Below, piece after piece: positions 58,036-64,000 of a stretch of DNA of 64,000 bases. The DNA is from Lysobacter sp. S4-A87 (GTDB taxonomy: Bacteria; Pseudomonadota; Gammaproteobacteria; Xanthomonadales; Xanthomonadaceae): assembly GCF_022637455.1 (NCBI RefSeq), contig NZ_CP093341.1, forward strand, positions 2,480,001 through 2,544,000, written 5' to 3'. The translations under genes were made by a program, and so were the position numbers. Numbering within the stretch: position 1 is the stretch's first letter; each line of letters opens with the position of its first letter. The notes under the pieces were generated by a model. That model searched no databases. It saw only the letters and a list, made by a program, of their open reading frames with translations, and was not told the origin of the DNA.

Positions 58036-58743
58036 ATGCAAACCGGATCCAGGGGACGCTACGGCCAGGCGCCGTTCGGCGACCGCGCCGCCGCGGCGCG
58101 CTGGCAGGAAGCGATCCAGACCGCCCAGCACGACCTCGCCGACGACCTGGCCCAGCTGACCGGCGGCGACGGCCTGGATCGCGACAGCTACCTGCGCTGG
58201 CTGGCAGCCGAGAACGCGCTGTGCCGCACCGGCGCCTTCGTCCTGGAATCGCTGACGCCGGCCCTGTCGACGCCGGCGCTGCGGCAATGGGCCGGCGAGC
58301 GCATGGCGAAGATGCGCGACTGGGAACGGATGGCGGCGGCGGACGTGCGCCGCACCGACGGCATCGTCGCCATTGCACCGGTCGCGGCCGAGCCCTGGCG
58401 CGATTTCGTCGAGCGGCACCGCCGGCAGCGTCCCTACCGGGTGCTCGGTGCGATCGCGCTGCACGAGGCGGTCACCGGCGGCATGGCGCGCGACGCCCTG
58501 GTCGCCGTGCTCGAGCGCTCGTTCCTGCCGGTGCGCGGCTGCACCTACCTGTTGCACCGCCTGCTGGCCGCCGACGACGGCTGCGACTGGCGCTGGTTGT
58601 GGCAGCAAGCCGAAGAAGGCGCACAGCGGCGCGCGCTGTGCGACGGGGCGTGGCATGCGGCGACGTTGTATCGCCGCATCGTCCAGGCCGCCCTGAAGGG
58701 CGCGCCCCTAAAGAGCGCGCCACAGCTCAGCCCGCCGGCGTAA
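58036..58743 (+). CDS. Unknown helical protein
   Basis: A 235-residue, all-helical, Trp/Arg/Ala-rich soluble protein. I do not recognise the family with confidence. Helical spacing with AENALCRTGAFVLESL and GAIALHEAVTGGM recalls haem-oxygenase-like folds, but no haem His ligand pattern can be confirmed. ATG at 58036 has GGGGGACGCC upstream. It is divergent from the kinase gene across a 245-bp gap and overlaps the end of plsB by 17 bp. Confidence 0.7.
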   Translation: MQTGSRGRYGQAPFGDRAAAARWQEAIQTAQHDLADDLAQLTGGDGLDRDSYLRWLAAENALCRTGAFVLESLTPALSTPALRQWAGERMAKMRDWERMAAADVRRTDGIVAIAPVAAEPWRDFVERHRRQRPYRVLGAIALHEAVTGGMARDALVAVLERSFLPVRGCTYLLHRLLAADDGCDWRWLWQQAEEGAQRRALCDGAWHAATLYRRIVQAALKGAPLKSAPQLSPPA

Positions 58744-61561
58744 CCTCTGCGACCGGTTCGGCCTTCGCCGTTTCCGGGCTGATCTTCTCGATGGTGTGGC
58801 GCAGCTCGCGGCCGAGGATGACCTTGGCGTCCTTGGCCCAGGCATCCAGGCGTGCGTCGAAGGCCAGCTTGCCGTTCTCGTCGGGCCACACCAGCTTCAG
58901 TTCGCGCAGCTTCTGGATGAAGCCGCGGAACAGGGTCTTGTCGAAGAACTCCGGCGCCGCCGGCGCGTACAGCAGCGACAGGCGCTGCGCCGCCAGCTGG
59001 CACATGCTTTCGAGCTGTGAGGCGGTGAGCGTGCCGGCGCCGTTCTTCACCAGCACCGAAATGGCGATGTAGTAGCGCTCGAATGCCTGCTGCAGCGAAT
59101 GGCCGATCGCGCGCAGGCGGAACACCTCGTCGGTCTGGCCGGCGTTGCGGGCGAGGATGCCGCCTTCTTCCTCGTTGATGCGTTCGAGCAGGCCTTCGCG
59201 GATGAACACCTCGATGGTGTCGGCCAGGCGCTGGGAGAACTGTTCCTCGCTCCACGGCAGGAACAGCTCGGCCTGCAGGAACGGATAGACGTTGCGGCCC
59301 AGGCGCAGCACGCCGGCCTGGCTCATGCGGCGGTTGTTCTGGAAGCAGCAGGCGATCCACGACGCTGCGGTGAACAGGTGCAGCACGTTGTTGCGGAAGT
59401 AGCTCAGCAGCACCGCGTTGTCGCCGCTGACACCCAGCACGTCGCCGAGCGGATGCGCGGTGCGGCTGAGGACATTGATCTCCTCGCCGTGGGCGACGAT
59501 CTCCTGCGGCGAGTGCGGCGTCACGGTGACGCGGTCGGAGTAGGGCAGCGTGGCCAGCAGCGTCTTGCTCAGCGCGATCTGCGCCAGCAGGTCGGCCTCG
59601 CCCATCGCGTGCTTGGGCGTGGACAGCAGCGCCAGCGCGAGCAGGTTGATCGGGTTGACGTCGGCAGCGCGGTTGACGTTGACCTGGATGTGCTCCGCCA
59701 GCGCGTCGACGGCGCCAGACATCCATGCCGGCTTTTCTTCCTCGCCGACCGGCTTGCCGTCCCAGTCCGGAGCATGCTCGGCGAGCACGTCGTTGAGGCG
59801 GATAGGTTCACCGAAGTTCACCACGACCTGGCCGTAGTTGCTGCGCAGCACCTTGGGGATGCCCCACAGCAGCGCCCAGATCGATTCCTTCTCCTTCGGC
59901 TTGCCCGACAGTTCGTCGAGGTAGCTGGTGCCTTCCATCAGCTTCTCGTAGCCGATGTAGACCGGCTGGAACAGCACCGGTCGCGTCGGCTGGCGCAGGA
60001 ACGCGCGCAGCGTCATCGCCACCATGCCGCCCTTGGGCTGCAGCAGCCGGCCGGTGCGCGAGCGGCCGCCTTCGACGAAGTACTCGATCGAATAGCCGCC
60101 CGACACCAGCTGCGCCACGTACTCGCCCAGCACCGCCGAATACAGCGCGCTGCCGCGGATGCTGCGGCGGATGAAGAACGCGCCGCCCTTGCGCAGCAGC
60201 GTGCCGACCACCGGCAGGTTGAGGTTGATGCCGGCCACGATGTGCGGCGGCACGATGCCGCGCGTGTACAGCAGGTAGCTCAGCAGCAGGTAGTCCATGT
60301 GGCTGCGGTGGCAGGGCACGTAGACCACTTCGTGGCCGGGCGCGTCTTCCTTGAGCTGGTCGAGGTGATGCACCAGGACGCCGCGGTAGATGCGGTTCCA
60401 CACCGGCGCGAGCAGGAAGCTGACCGAGCGCACCACCGGGTGCGAGTAATCGGCGGCGATCTCGTAAGCGAAAGCGTGCGCCTTCTTCCACGCATCGGCG
60501 AGCTTGGAGTTGTCGCGGCGGGCCTGGTCGGCGATCGCGTCGCGGACGGTGCTCGAGGTCAGCACCTGGTCGACCAGCAGGCGGCGGGTCGACAGGTCCG
60601 GGCCGATCACCGCCGCGCGGATGCGGCGGAAGTGCGCGCGCAGCACGCGCGAGAGCTTGCGCACCGTCCGCTCGGCCGGCAGGCCTTCGTCGACGATCGA
60701 ACGCAGGCCGATCGGCGGGGCGAAACGGACCAGGGTGTCGCGGCCATTGAGCGCGATCGCCAGCAGGCGGCGGAAGCGGCCGACCAGGGTCCAGTTTTCC
60801 GAGAACAGCACCGAGAACCAGCCGCTGTTCTTGTCCGGCGCGCGGCCGACGAAGATCGACACCGGCACCAGCTGCACATCGAGGGTGGGATCGGCGCGGT
60901 GTGCATCGAGCAGGCGCGCCAGCGAGCTGGAATGGCTCTTGGTGGTTGGCTCGGCGGTACCGGCCAGCGCCTGCAGCTGCGCCAGCGTGTTGACGTTGCG
61001 ACGCGACAGCGCGAGATAGGCGCGCTTGCGGCGAAGCGGATCGCCCGGCAGTGGCTGCAGCGGCGAGGGCAGTCCGGACTCGCGGCAGGCGCGCTCCAGG
61101 ATCAGCGCGTTGCTCAGGCCATAGTCCTCGAGCACGTAGCAGACCGGACGGCCACTCCACTCCTCGGGAATCTCGGCAGTCGGGTTGCGCGGCTCGATGG
61201 TCAGCTGCACCCACGGTGCCATCAGGCGACCGAGCAGCTTGGCCCACCACGGTCGGCGGGGTGCGCTGACCGAACGGCGGCGCTCGGGGCGCACGGACGC
61301 CGCAACAGCCGGAGCTGCGGGCATCGGCAGTTCGGGCTGGGCGGGGTCCGGTTCGATCGCGGCCGGCTCGACCGCGGCCGGGGCGTCGGCTTGCGGCGCA
61401 CCAGCGGTCTCGGTGGAGGCGTCCGCAACCGCGTCCGCAGTCGCTTCCACCGCAGCGTCGGGCATGGCTTCGGAGCCGGCGGACGGCGTCGCGGCGGCGG
61501 CCGGCGCGTCCTTGGCCGGTTCCGGGAAAGGCAGGGGAGTCTGATTCGGCATCGCGGGCAT
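58727..61561 (-). CDS. plsB: Glycerol-3-phosphate 1-O-acyltransferase
   Basis: A 944-residue membrane-associated acyltransferase that starts phospholipid synthesis. The catalytic HX4D is CHRSHMD; the other PlsB blocks FVEGGRSRTGR and PVYIGYEKLMEG are present. The first 100 residues are an Ala/Pro/Glu-rich extension, longer than in E. coli PlsB (about 807). Start ATG at 61561 or 61552. Confidence 0.95.
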   Translation of the reverse strand: MPAMPNQTPLPFPEPAKDAPAAAATPSAGSEAMPDAAVEATADAVADASTETAGAPQADAPAAVEPAAIEPDPAQPELPMPAAPAVAASVRPERRRSVSAPRRPWWAKLLGRLMAPWVQLTIEPRNPTAEIPEEWSGRPVCYVLEDYGLSNALILERACRESGLPSPLQPLPGDPLRRKRAYLALSRRNVNTLAQLQALAGTAEPTTKSHSSSLARLLDAHRADPTLDVQLVPVSIFVGRAPDKNSGWFSVLFSENWTLVGRFRRLLAIALNGRDTLVRFAPPIGLRSIVDEGLPAERTVRKLSRVLRAHFRRIRAAVIGPDLSTRRLLVDQVLTSSTVRDAIADQARRDNSKLADAWKKAHAFAYEIAADYSHPVVRSVSFLLAPVWNRIYRGVLVHHLDQLKEDAPGHEVVYVPCHRSHMDYLLLSYLLYTRGIVPPHIVAGINLNLPVVGTLLRKGGAFFIRRSIRGSALYSAVLGEYVAQLVSGGYSIEYFVEGGRSRTGRLLQPKGGMVAMTLRAFLRQPTRPVLFQPVYIGYEKLMEGTSYLDELSGKPKEKESIWALLWGIPKVLRSNYGQVVVNFGEPIRLNDVLAEHAPDWDGKPVGEEEKPAWMSGAVDALAEHIQVNVNRAADVNPINLLALALLSTPKHAMGEADLLAQIALSKTLLATLPYSDRVTVTPHSPQEIVAHGEEINVLSRTAHPLGDVLGVSGDNAVLLSYFRNNVLHLFTAASWIACCFQNNRRMSQAGVLRLGRNVYPFLQAELFLPWSEEQFSQRLADTIEVFIREGLLERINEEEGGILARNAGQTDEVFRLRAIGHSLQQAFERYYIAISVLVKNGAGTLTASQLESMCQLAAQRLSLLYAPAAPEFFDKTLFRGFIQKLRELKLVWPDENGKLAFDARLDAWAKDAKVILGRELRHTIEKISPETAKAEPVAEVTPAG

Positions 61562-61587
61562 TATGCCTTTCGCGGTCGAAACCGCGT

Positions 61588-62496
61588 TCAGCGGGTCGGC
61601 TGCGCGTCCGGGTCTGCCGCCTCGGGCGCCGCTGCGGGTGCCGACGCCTCGGTCTGGGCATGGCGAAGGGCGTCGCTGAGGTACCAGTGCCCGTCGTGGC
61701 GTTCGACCGCCAGCTGCGCCTGGATCTTCTGTCCGGCCAGGGTGTAGTCCAGCCGTACCCGGGCGCGGTCGCCGTCCTGTTCGATCAGCGTCGCCTTCGC
61801 GCCGGCCAGGTCGGCGTCGACGTCGAGGCCGTAGGTCCCCAGGACCTGCTTGAAGCGGGCGTAGAACGGACCGAACCGCTGGAGGCTGCGGCGCATGCCG
61901 AGCTGGCGGAACGTGTCGGGGCCGCCGGCCAGCCCGGTCTGGCGTGCCGCCGCGACCAGCTGCGGGATCGCGCGACGCGCGCGCTGCGGATCACCCAACG
62001 GCGCCTTCTGGCCCCAGCGGCTCAGCGCCGCGACCAGTTGCGCGTAGTGGGCGCGCTCGTCGGCGCTGTAGTCGCCTTCCTTGCGCAGGTACTGGGTCGC
62101 GAACAGGCCCAGGGTCGAGGCGGCCGAGCGCAACTCGGCGCCGGCGCCGGAGAACTGGCGGTTGTAGGTGGTCAGCAACTGCTTCTCCGCACCGGGCGCG
62201 GCCAGGGCGGTGATGAAGGCGGGCAGGCGATCGTCGAGCGGCAGCTCGGTCAGCGGCCAGCGCGTGCGGCCCTCGTTCCAGGCCTGGTCGATCCGGGCAT
62301 GGAGTGCGGGCGGGACGGAGTGCCGGGACCAGGCAACGAAGTCGTTGCCGCGCAGGTCGGCAATCAACTGCTCGACCGCCTGGGCCGGTTCGGTCGGGGT
62401 GGGCGCGGCCACCGGCGCCTGCGTTCGCTCGCAGCCGGTCACCGCCACCGCGGCAACCAGAAGCAGCGCGGCAGTGGCGCGTCGGATCAATGGCAT
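61588..62496 (-). CDS. Exported lipoprotein of unknown function
   Basis: 302 residues: lipobox VTGC (about residue 21), a helical mature domain and an Ala/Pro/Glu tail. No family recognised. It lies 26 bp upstream of plsB on the same strand and may be co-transcribed with it. Confidence 0.75.
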   Translation of the reverse strand: MPLIRRATAALLLVAAVAVTGCERTQAPVAAPTPTEPAQAVEQLIADLRGNDFVAWSRHSVPPALHARIDQAWNEGRTRWPLTELPLDDRLPAFITALAAPGAEKQLLTTYNRQFSGAGAELRSAASTLGLFATQYLRKEGDYSADERAHYAQLVAALSRWGQKAPLGDPQRARRAIPQLVAAARQTGLAGGPDTFRQLGMRRSLQRFGPFYARFKQVLGTYGLDVDADLAGAKATLIEQDGDRARVRLDYTLAGQKIQAQLAVERHDGHWYLSDALRHAQTEASAPAAAPEAADPDAQPTR

Positions 62497-62635
62497 GCGG
62501 TGCGGTTCCCCTGTCGCTGGGTCCGAATCTTGGCCGGGGGCCGGGTCAGGGGCAAGCGACGACGTCCCGAATCCAGATTTCAGCGGGGAATTCTCCTATT
62601 CATAAATTATGAGGACACAAGGTGACGCCGATTGT

Positions 62636-62663
62636 CACTTTTGACTCAGCACGCTCAAAAGTG
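62636..62663. promoter_or_regulatory. Inverted repeat upstream of the sigma54-type promoter
   Basis: CACTTTTGA (62636-62644) and TCAAAAGTG (62655-62663) are perfect 9-bp arms with 10 nt between; the match continues outward as GT and TGAC with one inserted base. It lies about 80 bp upstream of the -24 box, the usual position of an enhancer-binding-protein site. It falls in the 321-bp gap 62497-62817, which holds no protein gene. Confidence 0.5.
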
Positions 62664-62743
62664 TGACTGGAATCTCGTTCAGCTTTGTCGAATCGGGTGG
62701 TCTTAACACCGTTTTCACGTCTTCAAGCTGGTTCTGCGACCGT

Positions 62744-62758
62744 TGGCACACTTTCTGC
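62744..62758 (+). promoter_or_regulatory. Candidate sigma54 (RpoN) promoter of exported subunit gene
   Basis: TGGCACACTTTCTGC has GG (62745-62746) and GC (62757-62758) exactly 10 nt apart; two mismatches to TGGCACG-N4-TTGC. Transcription would start near 62770, giving a leader of about 50 nt before the ATG at 62818. Confidence 0.6.
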
Positions 62759-62817
62759 TTTCTAGGCACTAACCCGGTATTTCCGCCGGGAAGCAACGCT
62801 AGCCCGGAGTTTTCAAA

Positions 62818-63423
62818 ATGAACAAGTTGCAGTCCCTGTCCGCTGCCGCCCTGCTGGCGGTGCTCCCCTTCGCCGCCAATGCTGAGTCCGATTTCAACAC
62901 CAACACCAGCGGCAGCATCACCGCGAGCGCCAAGCTCGACTTCCAGGTGGTGATCCCGCGCGTCCTGTTCCTGCAGGTCGGCACCGGTACCAACCTGGCC
63001 GACAACACGGCCGTCGACATGCTCACCTTCACCGTCCCGGCCGCAAACCTCGGTGCCGGCGGTGCGGGCATTGCCGCGACCGGTGGCACCAGCGGCGCCA
63101 GCGGCGTGGGCGCGACCGTCAAGGGCAACGTCGGCGACATCAAGCTGAACGCCACGACCGTCGGCGCGATGAACAACGGCACTGCCGCTGAGACCCTGTC
63201 CTTCACCCAGATCGCGACCACCACCAGCAACACGTCGCTGCCGGCTCCGGCCCTGGCTGATGGCGCCGGTACCGCAATCACGCTGACCGCCACCAACAAG
63301 GTGGTAAACCAGACCGCGACCTGGACCTACAACTACGCCAACACTGCCTTCGCAGCAGCGGGCTCGTACGGTGGCGCCGGCGTCAACAACGGCCGCGTGA
63401 CCTACACCGCGTCGAACCCGTAA
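62818..63423 (+). CDS. Exported beta-rich, pilin-like protein
   Basis: 201 residues with a signal peptide (cleavage at ANA-ES, about residue 22). The mature part is Thr/Ala/Gly/Asn-rich and beta-strand-like, with no Cys, ending in a Tyr-rich strand (WTYNYANTAF) and TASNP. It resembles a major surface or fimbrial subunit by composition, not by a recognised motif. Strong regulatory signals upstream (sigma54-type box, inverted repeat) and a hairpin downstream support high, controlled expression. Confidence 0.7.
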   Translation: MNKLQSLSAAALLAVLPFAANAESDFNTNTSGSITASAKLDFQVVIPRVLFLQVGTGTNLADNTAVDMLTFTVPAANLGAGGAGIAATGGTSGASGVGATVKGNVGDIKLNATTVGAMNNGTAAETLSFTQIATTTSNTSLPAPALADGAGTAITLTATNKVVNQTATWTYNYANTAFAAAGSYGGAGVNNGRVTYTASNP

Positions 63424-63442
63424 CCGAGCTGATGACTCGCAG

Positions 63443-63465
63443 CCGTGCCGGCATCGCCGGCACGG
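63443..63465 (+). terminator. Intercistronic hairpin after the subunit gene
   Basis: CCGTGCCGG and CCGGCACGG form a perfect 9-bp stem with a CATCG loop and no T tract, 20 bp before the next gene. It probably stabilises the upstream mRNA or reduces downstream expression rather than ending transcription fully. Confidence 0.6.
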
Positions 63466-63485
63466 TGGACGGGACTGAAACCGCC

Positions 63486-64000
63486 ATGCCGACCTTGATC
63501 CGACTGATTGCCGCGCTGCTGCTTGCCGGGTGGGCCTGCGCAGCGCAGGCCTACGTTGTGAACATCACGCCGCAGAATGGCCGCGCGGCCTACCTGCGCG
63601 TTGGCGATGGCGCCATCACCGGCGGCAACTACAACAACGGCGGTACGCCTGCGGACTTCGGAACGGTCAACGTCGTATCCGTCGCCGTGCCGGCCAACGT
63701 GCTCGGCAACGGCACTTCGCAGCAGATGTCCGGCAACGCCAGTCAGATGAACAGTCACTACGACGGATATCTGTTCTGCAATGCCGGCCAGATCTACGTG
63801 GGCGGCTTCTATCGCCGCAACTCATCGACCGGCGCGGCATCGCTGACCGTCGCGATCACCACGCCGCTTCGGACGCCTTCCGGCGAGACCATTCCGTTCA
63901 CCCAGATCAGCTGGACCACGAGCAGCAACGGGCCCGATGGCGACATCACCGGCGAACCGATCACGGATTCGGCCTTCACCGGCGCAGCGTCGCAGGTCGT
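63486..64000 (+). CDS. Exported protein linked to the subunit gene (3' truncated by window)
   Basis: An open frame from ATG 63486 to the window edge, 171 codons visible. Signal peptide with cleavage at AQA-YV (about residue 22). The mature part is beta-rich with Asn/Gly/Thr repeats and one Cys visible (LFCNAGQIYVGGFYRR). It probably belongs to the same surface-structure locus as the preceding gene. Family not recognised. Confidence 0.75.
   Translation, partial: MPTLIRLIAALLLAGWACAAQAYVVNITPQNGRAAYLRVGDGAITGGNYNNGGTPADFGTVNVVSVAVPANVLGNGTSQQMSGNASQMNSHYDGYLFCNAGQIYVGGFYRRNSSTGAASLTVAITTPLRTPSGETIPFTQISWTTSSNGPDGDITGEPITDSAFTGAASQV

Overview
The window is high-GC, gene-dense chromosome from a gammaproteobacterium that looks like a member of the Xanthomonadaceae/Lysobacteraceae (Lysobacter, Luteimonas, Xanthomonas relatives). 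This rests on the gene content (glyQS, tamAB, tatABC, a bioB-bioF-bioH-bioC operon, rdgC, ttcA, two-subunit glycyl-tRNA synthetase), on short TAGCCCGGGTAAGC-type intergenic repeats and on dispersed GTCATTCCCGCG-type repeats. The taxonomic call is inference from recognised families; no rRNA is present.

Layout. 1-8.8 kb: the end of an M61-type peptidase, a BCCT transporter, a HAD phosphatase, an APC permease, zapE coupled to a small alpha/beta hydrolase, a secreted EEP nuclease lipoprotein and a membrane cytochrome c5. 8.9-12 kb: tRNA-Arg(CCG), ubiA, and two HdeD-like membrane proteins flanking an exported RidA-like protein. 12.2-13.6 kb: an accessory-looking HTH/Fic pair (mobile mystery proteins A and B) preceded by four 16-bp palindromes phased at exactly 33 bp. 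13.5-21.5 kb: a YegD-like Hsp70, comF, then a divergent biotin operon (bioB, bioF, ACT-domain gene, bioH, bioC, EmrE-like transporter) with a BirA-like operator over its -35 box. 21.5-27.2 kb: envelope and metabolic genes, including a GT39 transferase, a serine/threonine dehydratase-like enzyme with an EamA transporter, and a Gly/Tyr-rich lipoprotein. 27.2-27.9 kb: a long intergenic region with two face-to-face intrinsic terminators and a probable sigma54-driven small RNA. 27.9-36.3 kb: mnmG, an AraC regulator with a divergent double SnoaL protein, a Cys/His-rich exported protein with a GFA protein, and assorted small genes. 36.4-48.6 kb: tamB-tamA, glyS-glyQ, a GATase, a multipass membrane protein and tatC-tatB-tatA. 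48.7-64 kb: a SYLF protein, hemH, an alpha/beta hydrolase, a YgjP-type metallopeptidase, rdgC, ttcA, a wHTH-kinase-TPR fusion, plsB, and finally a sigma54-preceded exported beta-rich subunit gene followed by a gene running off the edge.

How it fits together. Most of the window is conserved housekeeping: biotin, haem and ubiquinone synthesis, tRNA modification and charging, envelope assembly (TamAB, Tat, PlsB). The parts least explained by known biology are the candidate small RNA with four GGA motifs in loops and linkers (minus strand, about 27641-27755), the phased operator array of the HTH/Fic pair, the second sigma54-type promoter with an upstream inverted repeat before the pilin-like gene at 62.8 kb, and the kinase fused to a winged-helix DNA-binding domain. 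All functional statements come from reading translated motifs and nucleotide patterns; no database search was run.
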